DNA of 64,000 nucleotides from Paracyclopina nana (Eukaryota > Arthropoda > Copepoda > Cyclopoida > Cyclopettidae): assembly GCA_019096065.1 (NCBI GenBank), contig JAGUCH010000006.1, positions 2,624,001 to 2,688,000 on the forward strand, written 5' to 3'. The stretch's first letter is position 1. The number at the start of each line of letters is the position of its first letter. The notes beneath the pieces were generated by a model. That model searched no databases, was not told where the DNA came from, and saw only the letters and a list, made by a program, of their open reading frames with translations. Shown here piece by piece: positions 35,201-46,464 of this stretch. The position numbers and the translations under genes are program-made.

Positions 35201-36128
35201 AAAGGTATAGCTTACTTTAGGAAGGCTTGTTGTACGTTGTGGAACTAATTTGAATGATTGTTATCTTATAGATCCTGCATCTATTGCTGCCGAATTGGAG
35301 GGCTACGTTGTCAGAAAGGTGATCAAACAAACTGTGATGACGACTGTGTATGGGGTGACCAAATATGGTGCTCAGCTGCAAATTGCCAAGCAACTGAACG
35401 ACATGCCAGGATTAAGGCCCGAACTGGTCTCCCCAGGCTCGAAATACTTGGCAGCAAAGACCTTTGAATCCTTGAATGACATGTTCACTTCCTCTCAAGC
35501 CATCCAATCTTGGTTTACCCAATGTGCTGAAGAGATTTCTGATGGCTTCAGAAAGAACGTAGAGTGGATCACGCCCTTGGGACTTTATGTGGTCCAACCA
35601 TATTCCAGGGCATATAAAGGTTCCAAGCCTCCTGAAGAAAAGGTATACATGCCCCTTTTTCTCGTTCGGCTTAATTTAATCTTTTGTTTTTTATAGGCTT
35701 TTAAACAGGGCCATGGGATTCCATTGAAGAATCCCTTGAATAGCAGAATGATAAAGCCCAACACGATCAAGCAGAAAAACGGATTTCCGCCCAATTTCGT
35801 CCATTCTCTGGATTCGACTCATATGATGCTTACCTCCTTGTACCTCTGGAGCATTGGGTGCACATTTGCCAGTGTTCACGACTGCTTCTGGACGCATGCC
35901 CAAGACGTTGACTTGATGAACAAGACCTGCCGAGAGCAATTTGTCAATCTGCACAAGCAGCCCATTCTGGAGAGCTTGGCCAGTCATTTCAACCGAGTGT
36001 ACATCACAAATGAAGCCATGACCACAGAAACTCAATCGGCTCGTGCTCAAGTTTTGTTTGCCAGGATCCCAAAGAAGGGCAAATTGGACCTGGACGTGGT
36101 CAAAGAATCTACATACTTCTTTAGCTGA
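32291..36128 (+). CDS. POLRMT: mitochondrial DNA-directed RNA polymerase
   Basis: The single-subunit, T7-like RNA polymerase that transcribes mtDNA. Exons: 32291-33392, 33453-34244, 34308-34590, 34651-35204, 35272-35642, 35697-36128. All are in phase, giving 1177 aa (human 1230). The N-terminus is basic and Ser-rich, fitting a mitochondrial presequence; a second in-frame Met lies at residue 7. PPR-like helices occur near YECLFKYLARKGD. The catalytic core is intact: NSVMYFPHNIDFRGRVYP, motif A with HQDGSCNGLQHYA, the O-helix RKVIKQTVMTTVYGVTKYG, and motif C FASVHDCFWTHA. The protein ends in aromatic residues (YFFS), like the T7 family foot. An AATAAA lies only 5 bp after the stop. Identity secure. 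Confidence 0.96.
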
Positions 36129-36132
36129 GAGA

Positions 36133-36138
36133 AATAAA
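36133..36138 (+). terminator. AATAAA polyadenylation signal of POLRMT
   Basis: AATAAA begins 5 bp after the POLRMT stop codon, implying a very short 3' UTR. Confidence 0.6.
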
Positions 36139-37442
36139 AGAGTTTATTTGCAGTTTGCTTAACAAAATAATGCAATGAATTGAAGCTTTCCGCTTTAGCT
36201 GCCTCAAGGGTCGACGAAAAATGCAATCGAGTTTCTTTTGTTTCAAGCAAGAATGCATCGAGGCAATGCAATGTCCGCGTGCTGAAATCAGTCGAGGAAT
36301 TTAGCGCACTAAACGTTGCGAATTCTGAAAATTAATGACCTGAGCTTGACAATGAGAAGGCAATACGAAAGCATTTCTTTTCATCTCTCAACGAATAGTA
36401 AATCATATATCAAGCCATTTGCTTGAATAATTGGACAGGCGTTTTTCAGGCTGACAAGTTGAGCACATCATCTGCTCTTCGCAAATGCCAGAGCGAAATC
36501 TTTGCTGTCACTTCAGATTACAATCTGCTAGCTGCTCGTTGAAGCTTTCCGCCAAGTCTAGCAATCTTCATTTAGCTCAAGACTCGAGATTATTTCCTGT
36601 AACGAGAATTTCCCTCAGAAATCTGATGCCCTCAAAAGCTTCATCAAAGAATAGCACTCTACTCACGCAGCCTCCATTATTTTCAAGTGACCACTAATTT
36701 CCAAAAATGAATTTTGCACCAAAATAGATGGGTTTTTTCTTAAGTTGGACCTGCTTTTTAAAGTTGGAAAAGGCAGCAGATTTTTTATGGTCACTAAAAC
36801 GTGTTTACCTTTTTTCCAGCCCAGTATAGTTATAGCTACAAAGAAGAAGGCGTCAAAAATGCCATATTTCACATATATTGTACATTGTAAGGAGGAGAGA
36901 ATGCAAATCTTAATACGCGCAATCCTTCTTCAACAAGCATGCACATCATGGATGTGCTGTTTCCATTTGCCCCCCGCTGTTGCATGACAAGACAGAAAAT
37001 CTTCAAAGAAGTGATAAATGGCGACGTCAGCGCTGCGCGCCATCTACCGACCGCTATATAAATACCATACACATAAAAAAACCTCGCTGTGGCCATAAAA
37101 ATGGACATTAGGAAAAAGCCGGCTGGATCCTTCCATAGCAATGTGTGCTACCAGCTGGGTTTCCAATGTATACATAGCCGGCAAAGAATGGTGCTTTCCT
37201 TTTGTATGGTGCTTTGTGCGCTATGCGCTATTCGCGCTTGCGCGAGCTAGTCTACTCGGCGCCGCGCTATAGCGTACAGCTAAATAGTACTATGTTCGGG
37301 ATGTGCGGCGGTCCAGCCGGCCTTTCTTTCCAACGCCCATACAAAATATACTAGTAGTTCAGAACAAGCGCAGCTTGCAGCCGCTCGTGAAAAAAGGCCA
37401 AAAACAATTCATGCTGCGAGCTCAAAGGCTGCTGCAGAAATA
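36139..37442. other. intergenic between POLRMT and the MuSK/Nrk gene
   Basis: No coding exon seen. The right third is GC-richer, with CGCGC clusters near 37030 and 37220-37270, and probably contains the receptor-kinase promoter. Confidence 0.45.
37055..37064 (+). promoter_or_regulatory. TATA-like element TATATAAATA
   Basis: A TATA box candidate in a GC-rich context, about 380 bp upstream of the receptor-kinase ATG. It could direct a start site near 37090. Sequence match only. Confidence 0.35.
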
Positions 37443-40400
37443 ATGCGTGGTCACGCTGCCATTCTCGCGTATTATTGCTGCAGCCTCGCGGCCTTCTTGG
37501 CTCACGTGGGCCTGACCTTTCACAACGACCTGGACGAGTCTGAAAACTTTGTCATCCATCCCGAGGAGATCCTCGAGGAAGAAGCCAACAACAACGCGAC
37601 CGAGGTGAAGCTCATCCTTGATGATGGTAAGAGCGTTTTGACACATAGCTTAACAGTACATGCAGCTTGGGCAAGGGATAAGTATCACGAGGCTCAGTCT
37701 CTGCGCTGGAATTTTAAGTATCGTTCTTCTTGCGCGAGTTGACCTGAAAAGCATTTTAATGTGATGCGCGTATCTTATGATCTTGCACGCACCTATGGGT
37801 AGTTATTTCATGGCTATTACAGATAGTGATTGAATCGCTGAAATGACTGGAACTAAGCCTAATTATAGTATGTCTCAATCGATGAGCTAATGAAAAAGCA
37901 ACAACAGACACTTTTTGTCCTCCCCATGTCGACTGAATCTTGTGCAGTCGAAACAAATGAAGCCTAAAGTCATCTCGAATGACAGAACGGGTTTCCTTTC
38001 AAATTGAGCTGTGTTTAACGACGACAACTAGCTTTTAGATGCAAGATGACAATTTGATGGCTCTCAACTGTTTTTGATTGTGGCCAAGATGAGCTAAACT
38101 AGGTGATTTTTCGGCGAGAAAACTAGCGAGCTATGCAACTAAATAGAGAAACTTGTTTTTGCACCCAAAATTTGCTAAGCTCATTTGCAGCCTCAAGTTT
38201 CAATGTAAACCAGCAACGCATTCCATCACTCTTCACGCTGGGTTGAATTTCAGACATATCTTACCAGAAAATAGTGACCTTTATTGAACTCTGTTGCGTG
38301 CTTTATGGGATTTCCCACTGAGATCAAATGCACATAGTTTGGTTCAACCCCCGCACGTTTTTTCCCTTCGGTTTTTTTGCTACTGACCAAGCAAAAAAAG
38401 TAATTCGTCCAAACTTGTCAACCCTTGCATCCTTCTGAGGATTAATTAACTTCGGCATGACAAATGGACACTGGGCAGTCATAGCTCATTATGAATGTGG
38501 CAGCCTACCAAACATCTTTTGAGTTTTGCTGAACCAACATAAAATTCTCAGAAAGTGAAATTTATGTCGACAAGCTAGCCAGCATGCTGCGGCAAAGCCT
38601 TTTTCTAAGCTCACAAATGGCAAATCAATTTATGCCTCTGCTAGAATTGGTCACGGCCAAATATGCCAAACGCATTAATCTTTTAGCACCTATTTTATTG
38701 CCGCCGTTCAGATGCTGTTGTTTGGATCCGAGAGAAGACGGGCAAAAATGGATGATTTATTGCCAAAAGCAATCCAACAGAGCTAAATGCATCAATAAAT
38801 GCCACGTTGGAAGACGATCTGTACAACAATAGGAGTGAATTGCGAAAAATCTTCATGTTGAGTCAGCATTTCTTTTTATTTGGACGTTCTCCTTTTTTTA
38901 TAGACAGCAGCATCATAACAAAGACACTCCATCTACCGAGTTTTTTGAAGAAACACTTGTGAGCCGAGTTCAAAATCACATTTTGTATGCATTAGTCGAG
39001 CCACTTTATTTAGGGCAAATAGCTATAGTAAATGGTTACTTTGTTTTTACAAATGCATAGCTTCAGGACTCTAACGTCTTGATGTTTTAAGTTTTTTTTG
39101 GGTATAATAGATTTAAAACCATTTTATTTTACTGTCATAAAGTAATCCTTTACAAAAATTGATAACTCTTGTGTGCTTGGGTCTTTATTTTGAACTACTT
39201 TACGAGTCGCAAAAACGCGCTAACTCAGTTTTTTTGCTCGAGCAGTGTCAGCTGAAAATCACAAATGTTGCCCATAAAGGCCGCTGGGATCGCCCTACAT
39301 CAATGTTATTGTTATGATACTTATGTGAATAAAAGAGCTGCAAGAGCATCATAGTAGGCTTGCATATCAACTTTGTTGGTAGCACCAGGGGGGTCTCGTA
39401 AGTGAGTTCTTGACGCAAGTTTTGCATGCTAAAATCACCAAATCTGTTTGTCTTAGCCTAGGTGGCGCTAGTAGTTCTTACTACATAGCGCGTGAGCTCA
39501 AGTGACGTGTCAGTCATGGAGGCAAGCAGGCTAATCTCACGCGTCTTCAACAGAGCTCCTAGATAAGTTCTGTCTTTTTTAAAAAAGTATGCAATTTGGG
39601 CACTTTTTGATAATTTAAGGCTGGTTATGGAAATTTTTGGAAGTGAAATCCACAGAATTCTATTGAAATTTTGTCTTGAAGCCTACCACAGCTCAGTCAG
39701 ACTGTGTGCTATAGTAAAGCAGCGACAAGAACTCACCTTATTACTATAGATCATCTTGGGTAGCACTTGTTTACATCTTATGCATGGAGTCAATAGTCAG
39801 CTGACGTCCGCGCTGAGTAGATTGAATGCCCAGCCAGAACGGCAGACGCACGAGCTGCGACCAGTGCGCTGAAAGTCTACTTAACTTTAATTGGCTTTGT
39901 AATCGACCGAATCGCAACAAGCATCACCCAACCCATTCCAGCGGTATTATGAAGAAAATCTCATTTGAAATGCAGATTTTGCTAGCCAGATTCAGCCTTG
40001 AGGGCATTTATTTTTCACAAGTGCCTCGTGACTTCAGAATATCCAAGCTCAATTTTTCAGCAAGAAATGAAGGACGTTGAGTAGTGATGAATGGATGCAA
40101 TTAAAAATGAGCCTCAATCATCATCAACATCATATTTTGCCTCCTTAATTCTTTATGGGTGTGTGGGTGATCTGTAGGCTCTTTTTCTGCGTTAAAATGT
40201 TTAGGCTCACTACAAGTGGAAACACATTTGCTTTGATAGGGGCTTTAAATCTTCTTCCCTGAGCCAATATGGGCTATGATTATGAGCCTTTTTTATAACT
40301 TTATAAAATGCTTGAGTGCCAAGAATTTTTATGGCACGTGATGGAGCTTTATTGAGCATTGTTCTGTCACCTTTATTTATTTCACACACCGAATGACTCG

Positions 40401-43400
40401 TCCACTATTTTTAGCAAACATTTGTGGACTGGGATGTGTAGTAAGTGGATTTCTAGTGTGTTTTTTACAGTGTCAATTTGCTTAAAAGCACATGGAGATA
40501 CTTGGCTGTCAAATTTGTGTAGGACAACAGACCTTTTCCCTAGCTCGTGCTCGCATAGTGTGCATCAGCACGCATCTGTGATTTTTTCGGCCAAGTTGTT
40601 CACAACATGCTTCATGGTGGTCCAAGCTCTTTAAAATGTGAAAAAACATAATGTATTCCTTTTTGCCATTCAGTTGTAGTTTCCAATGCGCTCGGAAAAA
40701 TTCGTCAACTGGTCATTTGAGCATCTTTTAGCAAAGTGAAGCGCACCTCATTTTTCTCCCCAATTGTGCTAAGCTGAGCTCGTTAAAAGCTCTCGCGTTC
40801 GTTGGCAAGCTGAAAATTTTAATTCTTGTACGAGTTTCAAGGGGGAACAAATGTATGTTCTACCGTTCATACGGCAAGCATTTTTGGCATGCTTCTTTGC
40901 AGATAGAATTTTTCGGGGAAAAAAGAACAATATGGGCTTGCCCTCCAAGTTGTGGAAGTTAAACAGGGTCAGCAGCTGTAGACGACGATGACAAGAAATG
41001 CATCAAAAATAATAAACATTTCACGATCTCTGCTAATTTGAAATTCACACATGCTGTTACATACACACACTCTACATGCTGACTGACAGCATAAATCATG
41101 CTGATTTCTATCTGTTGTTTGCAGGTGATCCAATATTCGAGCAAAATTACACCTTGCCAGAGATTGTGCTCGGTCCCTCCAATGTCACTGCATTTCTTGG
41201 TGATCGAGTGGAATTGCTGTGTAAAGTATCTGGTTGGCCAATCCCAGCTGTTGAATGGCACTCAAAACGAGATGGAAAATTGGGCAGCCAAGGGCCCAAC
41301 TATCGGGTTCATAAAAACAATTCACTCATCTTCAGAAGGGTTGAAAAACGAGACGAATCGTACTATCACTGTGAAGCCCAAAATAGGGCTGGCTCAGTTG
41401 GGAGCAGCCTGGCACGATTGACTGTTGAAGGTAAATAGTACATTTTTTTCTGATCAACTCTAAAAGGGGTTTCAAGGGTGGAATTTAATTGCTTTCATTA
41501 GCCTTATTTAGCATTGCCTAATTTGGCTGCGTGACTATTTGATTCAAAGTGGTGATTAGCAATTTCTCAGATTTAAATAAAGATTTTTTTTTAAAATGGC
41601 GATGTTTATATGTTCTTTTAAAATGCATCTCTTTCGATTTAATTACCTTGGCAAAAACTCCTAAACATGCTTTTTGCTACTTTTCCAAGCCGATTATTTT
41701 TCTGACAGAGAAAGTAGTGGATGCTTGTGCATAAACATTACTTTTTGTTTCCTTTGTTAGTTTTAGCAGATAAGATCGCAAGGCCTTAATGCAATTTAGG
41801 TCTGGACTTGAATTTATAGGCGAGCACAGCTTTGCACAATCGAACTCGTGTTTTTCCTCAAGTTGTTGAAGTGGCTCATAATTTGCATTATTTTTCCAGC
41901 CCAAGTGAAGATTGTAGAAGCTCCTGATATAATTCGGGCCCCCTTCGGTTCCCCTTATGCTCTACAGTGTGTAGCTACAGGGGATCCACCTCCACTTATA
42001 AGCTGGCTCAAGGATGGGCGAACGGTATGTGCAGTACACTCAATTATTCCATCCATTATGATATTAACCTTTAACATTCCTAATGGCGGTGTTGGAGGGA
42101 TTTTACTTTGATGACTAATCTACTACTAATTCGTTTTATTTTTCATTATTTTTCAAGCTGCCATTGGATAACTGGATATCTGAGGTAATTTTAGCTACAA
42201 TGCAACTACTATTTACTAACAAGAATCTATGAGAGGTTTAATAATGATGGTTTTTGCATATTTTATTAGATTTTGGAAGGGCACGAGTACAAGCCATTTG
42301 CATATTATTCAAGATCGGTGTTGAGAATTAATGTGACAGAAACGGCCAATTACACTTGCTACGCCATCAACCAAATGATTGGAGGTCGCCAATCTGTGGA
42401 TCAGGAGTCGTTTATGGTCTATGTGCAAAACGAAGGTGAACTTGATTTACATACAATCACATTTTCTTTTGGGGCCCGTGCGACGTGCGCGATAATCTCA
42501 CGCCATATTTCAATTGTCAAACGATGCATATATTCAAATATCCATCATAGTAAAATGGGAGTGAAAAATGGTCTTTTTCCAGACAACTCTGCTGAGGAGA
42601 ACGAGCCCAAAAATAAGGGCTATTGTGCTCCCTACTACGGACAAATATGCCGAAAATACCTGCAAGGTCGAGGTCTGGTGTGGTTCAACATATCTCAAGA
42701 CAACTCTGGTGGCTGGTTAAATGAGCAAATCACCCAAAATCTGTGGGAGGAGCTCATCAGCAAGCTCAACGAGCCCTGCAAATCAGCAGCAGAAGCTCTG
42801 CTCTGCAAATATGCGTTTCCGGATTGCACGCTCAAAAACGGAGTTGCCATCGGATTACCGTTGTGCTATGAGGACTGCATGGCTTTAAGAAATCACTATT
42901 GCTTCAGAGACTGGGCTTTGGTGGAGGACAACAAGAGGAGAAGCATTTTTGTGAAAACACGAGGGCACTTTCGGCTGCCCATATGTGAAGCATTGCCAAA
43001 GTATGACAACAGTACAAAAACTTGCACTAAATCCAGCTTGACCACCATGAGGTGGGATATGGCAACAAGTATGGAAAATTAAACTAGTTTTTCAATATGA
43101 ATTTTTCCCCAACGAGTTATATTTTCAGCTAATTGTGTCAAAGGAAATGGACGGTTTTATCAAGGGCTCAAAAACCAAACTCATGGTGGCTTGAGCTGCC
43201 AGGAGTGGTTCACCAATGAACCTCATGCTCAAACAATGCCAAAGGACATCTTTCCGGAGATGAACTTGGCTAAAAATCACTGCAGGAACCCTGGAGGAAC
43301 TGAGCCTGCTCCATGGTGTTATACGACTGATCCACTCATCAGATGGCAGCACTGCCATATCCAGCCTTGTGGTATGCACAAATTCACCAAATAGCTCTGA

Positions 43401-44705
43401 AAAAGAAAACATTTCTTGAAAAACTTTACTATTTCAGATAATATCACTGAGCTGGTCAACTATGCCTCTGAAGTGGAAAAAGTGGACAAGACTGATTTCA
43501 TGCAGGAAATTATTAGCCCCAGCTTCATAGTTTTGGCCAGTTGCGTGGCTGTGGCATCATTAATTGTGATCCTACTCATTGGACTTATTTGCAACAAAAT
43601 TTGCACCACCAGAAAATCCCCCAATGGCTACACTATTCCTATTCATCAATCAGATGCCAACATTGACCTAGATAAACTCCCTGAAAATATGTCGTATCAC
43701 CAAACCTCAGCAAGGCTCAATCCCAAGCTTGAACATTTGGAGTACCCAAGAAATGATATTGTGTATATCAGAGACATTGGTCAAGGCGCATTTGGAAGGG
43801 TTTTCCAGGGAAAGGCTCCTGGGCTCATCAAAGGCCAGGAGTTTACAATGGTGGCAGTAAAAATGCTCAAGGAAGAAGCATCTGAGGATCTAGTCAAAGA
43901 CTTTGAGCGCGAAGCCTCTCTATTGTCTGAATTCGATCATCCCAACATAGTCAAACTATTGGGAGTTTGTGCAATCGGAAGGCCTATGTGCCTCCTGTTT
44001 GAGTTCATGTCCAAAGGAGACCTCAATGCCTATTTAAGGGCGTGCTCACCTTCAAATTACATTGTGAGGTCAAACGGGAGTACCTCTAGCAGCACTTTCA
44101 GTGATGTCAAGATTGGACACATTGAACAAGTGGCAATTGCCAAGCAAATTTGCTCCGGAATGGTGTACCTGTCTGACAGGAAGTTTGTGCACAGGGATCT
44201 GGCTTCCAGAAATTGCCTTCTGGATCACCATGGAAATGTGAAGATAGCTGATTTTGGACTCAGTCAAAAGGTCTACCTGCAAGAATACTACAGAGGGGAT
44301 GATCAGGATGCCATTCCAATCAGGTGGATGCCTCTGGAAGCCATTTTGCACAATAAGTACACTGTTGAGTCTGATGTCTGGGCTTTTGGAGTCCTGCTAT
44401 GGGAGATATTTAGCCTGGCCTTACAGCCTTACTATGGCCTCTCCCATGAAGAAGTTGTCAAGGGCTTAAAGGAAGGACAAGTTCTGCAGTGTCCTGAAAA
44501 TACTCCCAAGTCTGTGTACAAAATCATGCTTCTCTGTTGGAATCCAAAGTACAGCTCCAGGCCATCTTTCAGAACTCTATACAGAGAACTAGAAACTATT
44601 GAGAGAGAGTTGGTACTCATTCAAAAGCATTTCAAAAGTCAAAAGTCCATTTTATCAGAGAGTGGAAGAATGACACCTCAATCCCCTAATAAGGCCTATG
44701 TGTGA
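37443..44705 (+). CDS. MuSK/Nrk-type receptor tyrosine kinase (Ig-Ig-Fz-kringle-TM-kinase)
   Basis: Eight exons: 37443-37626, 41125-41430, 41900-42024, 42158-42184, 42270-42435, 42583-43068, 43129-43371, 43438-44705. All are in phase, giving 934 aa. Order: signal peptide, two Ig domains, a Frizzled domain with ten cysteines ([10 protein letters not shown] to KTCTK), a kringle ([14 protein letters not shown] to PCGD), a TM helix ([20 protein letters not shown]) and a tyrosine kinase. Kinase motifs: [23 protein letters not shown] and the activation loop VYLQEYYRG, where YxxxYY is as in MuSK. MuSK organises neuromuscular synapses; Nrk is the fly relative. ROR kinases share the ectodomain but the kinase reads as MuSK/Nrk. 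The juxtamembrane NPxY of MuSK is replaced by ENMSY. The stop codon lies inside a transposon target duplication. Confidence 0.93.
37627..41124 (+). other. intron 1 of the MuSK/Nrk gene, no nested gene seen
   Basis: A 3.5-kb intron separates the signal-peptide exon from the first Ig exon. Small ORFs at 38.6 and 39.8 kb show no recognisable domain. Confidence 0.6.
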
Positions 44706-44709
44706 TTAT
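44702..44709. repeat. left target-site duplication GTGATTAT
   Basis: An exact 8-bp direct repeat of 45750-45757, immediately outside the inverted-repeat element. It overlaps the receptor kinase stop codon (44703-44705). Confidence 0.85.
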
Positions 44710-44830
44710 GGGTATACTGCCTAAAGGCACCAAGGGCAAAGGCATTATGATTAAAGGCTCCCTGATAAAAAGCGCTCTGACAAAAGGCATAATGGGCAAA
44801 GGCAACATTGGCTAAAGGCACAAATTGTCA
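44710..44830 (+). repeat. left terminal inverted repeat with 15-bp periodic AAAGGCA units
   Basis: At least seven units beginning AAAGGCA or a one-base variant follow each other at 15-16-bp spacing. The first five units align without gaps to the reverse complement of the right end. Possibly transposase-binding sites. Confidence 0.75.
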
Positions 44831-45000
44831 AAGGCACCTTTAAGCAATAAAGGTGAGTGACTCATAATGAATAGGTGGGGAAGATGCGCGCGCGTGTTAT
44901 AACAATTGCGGAAAATCAGGGAAACTTTAGGCGGCAAAACAGTGCTATTTTCCGCATTTGTGTATGTTTTTGTCAGTTGGACTTACTGCTGTGGAAGAGA

Positions 45001-45207
45001 ATGTCTTCCTCGGAAGTTATTCCTGATCATGAATTTTTGATTGAGAAGAAAGTGACAAAAACTGGAAAGCATATTGGCAAAGTGAAGCATTTGGTGGCCT
45101 ATGATGTCATGCTTAAGCCATTAGCTCAAAAGTTCAACCTACAAACCTTCAGGAAAATGATCTGTGACAGCCTTGACTTGCTAATTTTGACAGGAAAACT
45201 TGTCTGA
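45001..45207 (+). CDS. short ORF inside the transposable element (68 codons)
   Basis: The ATG at 45001 opens a 68-codon ORF ending at 45207, within a longer open frame. The product is basic and lysine-rich, without recognisable zinc-finger, DDE or THAP features. It may be a transposase remnant or chance; its function is unknown. It is the only sizeable ORF in the element. Confidence 0.25.
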   Translation: MSSSEVIPDHEFLIEKKVTKTGKHIGKVKHLVAYDVMLKPLAQKFNLQTFRKMICDSLDLLILTGKLV

Positions 45208-45618
45208 TGGCCACTATTATTTGTGATTGTGATCTTTGAGGAAGATGGCCATGTAGATGGAAAAATGACTCTAACGCCACAAAACTGGATCATTTGATAG
45301 TTATGGTTGCCTAAGTTTGCTCTTTTATAATGAACCAAGATTCCTTAATCCTCATGTCCAAATATGTCCAATATGTCAAATTGCATCAAATTCCCTGTCA
45401 AGAAATTCAATTGGTTCTATTCAAAGTTTGCCAGTCTTCAGAAGTTTTCTTACCCGCAACTGAGAGCACTTCAAATAGTGAGCTTAAGCACAAAAATTGT
45501 GATCTTTCATACATTGACCAATCAAATATCATTTCCCAAAAACGTCGACGCAAATGCTAATTCTGCTGTCAGATTTTTTACAAACAGACAAATAAATTTG
45601 TGAAACCCTTTTTTCTTT

Positions 45619-45749
45619 TAGTGCCATTTTAGTTAAGTTGCCTTTTACCAGTGTTGCTTTTGCCCACTATGCCTTTAAGCAGCGTGCTTTTTATCAGGGA
45701 GCCTTTAATCATAATGCCTTTGCCCCTGGTGCCTTTACCCAGTAGAGCC
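45619..45749 (-). repeat. right terminal inverted repeat
   Basis: Inverted copy of the left end, with the same 15-bp unit structure (GCCTTT on this strand at regular spacing). Confidence 0.75.
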
Positions 45750-45757
45750 GTGATTAT
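45750..45757. repeat. right target-site duplication GTGATTAT
   Basis: Exact copy of 44702-44709. It carries a second copy of the TGA that serves as the receptor kinase stop on the left side. Confidence 0.85.
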
Positions 45758-45988
45758 TACCCATGTAGTAAAGAAAAGCTTAGTTTTTTTATTGTATTCA
45801 TTCTGGTTGAACTTTTGTAGGATTTGTTTGCATCCTTTTGACACCAGGTAAAATAAGCTATGTTTATCTGCAAATTAGGCTTTTTCCATGAAATGTTGTC
45901 TAGATTTGCACCAGATCTTCCTACACGCGTCTACCTTTATATGCTACCAAAACAAAACATCCCGTGAATGTGATAGTTATTTCGATTG

Positions 45989-45994
45989 AATAAA
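45989..45994 (+). terminator. AATAAA, likely polyadenylation signal of the MuSK/Nrk gene
   Basis: The first AATAAA in host sequence beyond the inserted element. If used, the mRNA 3' UTR contains the whole 1-kb transposon. Confidence 0.4.
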
Positions 45995-46032
45995 AGATCC
46001 CCTTTTTTCATGCATGAATTCAAGCTTGCGTT

Positions 46033-46038
46033 TTTATT
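46033..46038 (-). terminator. AATAAA abutting the stop of the secreted 141-aa gene
   Basis: On the - strand AATAAA starts directly after the TAA stop (46041-46039), so the 3' UTR would be minimal. Confidence 0.45.
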
Positions 46039-46464
46039 TTAGCTGCTCGAGTCCACAACCTTGGTATTCAAAGCTGTATTAACCAGATAAATTTGGCCAT
46101 CTTCAAGACATTGCCTTTTCAAAGTTTTCCTATTGGGTGCAGGCGGAACTTCTTGACCACTACAATAAGCCTCGCCATTTTTTGCTCCGCAAGTTCTGCA
46201 AGGGCATTCTTTGCTTCCTGGGGTCTCTGGGGTTGGCCAATCAGTAGGAACTTGCATGGTCTCCAGGACTCCATTGTTGCAAACCTTAGCAATTGTTTTG
46301 GAGAACCTCAACTTGATGTCACGGTGACAAATCAACAGATCTCCATCTTGGCAGTTAGCACCATCTGCTGGCGACTGGTCAACATTTGGACGCTCAGCAA
46401 GCTTGATTGCTTCTCCACCAATGGAGAAAAGGGCGACCAATAAAATTGGAGAGAGTGATAGCAT
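46039..46464 (-). CDS. secreted 8-cysteine protein (141 aa), unknown family
   Basis: Single-exon ORF from ATG 46464 to TAA 46039. It has a clear signal peptide (MLSLSPILLVALFSIGGEA). The mature chain has eight cysteines in two clusters, the second containing CPCRTC and a further C about ten residues on. This suggests a compact disulfide-bonded extracellular protein; a von Willebrand C-like fold is possible but not demonstrated. It is convergent with the MuSK/Nrk gene and lies on the same strand as the PDGF/VEGF-like gene just upstream. An AATAAA directly follows the stop. No function is assigned. Confidence 0.65.
   Translation of the reverse strand: MLSLSPILLVALFSIGGEAIKLAERPNVDQSPADGANCQDGDLLICHRDIKLRFSKTIAKVCNNGVLETMQVPTDWPTPETPGSKECPCRTCGAKNGEAYCSGQEVPPAPNRKTLKRQCLEDGQIYLVNTALNTKVVDSSS

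Larger units (their letters stand above)
44710..45749. mobile_element. 1040-bp inverted-repeat DNA transposon (non-autonomous or MITE-like)
   Basis: The ends are inverted copies over roughly 110-130 bp: 44710-~44830 against ~45620-45749 (outer ends GGGTATACTGCC and GGCTCTACTGGG, then AAAGGCACC in both). They are flanked by a perfect 8-bp duplication. Each terminal repeat is an array of 15-16-bp units beginning AAAGGCA. The interior holds one short ORF (about 68 codons from 45001) with no transposase motif I recognise. Eight-bp duplications occur in the hAT, P and Merlin superfamilies; the termini do not let me choose. It sits in the 3' UTR of the MuSK/Nrk gene, between the stop codon and the likely polyA signal at 45989. 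Confidence 0.85.

Noticed and set aside
38584..38832. + strand ORF of 82 codons with several cysteines in intron 1 of the MuSK/Nrk gene
   Set aside because: No recognisable domain and it is single, isolated and intronic; composition looks random.
43044..43046. Donor AG|GTGGGA at the end of the Frizzled exon
   Set aside because: It is in the wrong phase for the kringle exon; the donor at 43069 (ACAA|GTATGG) matches.
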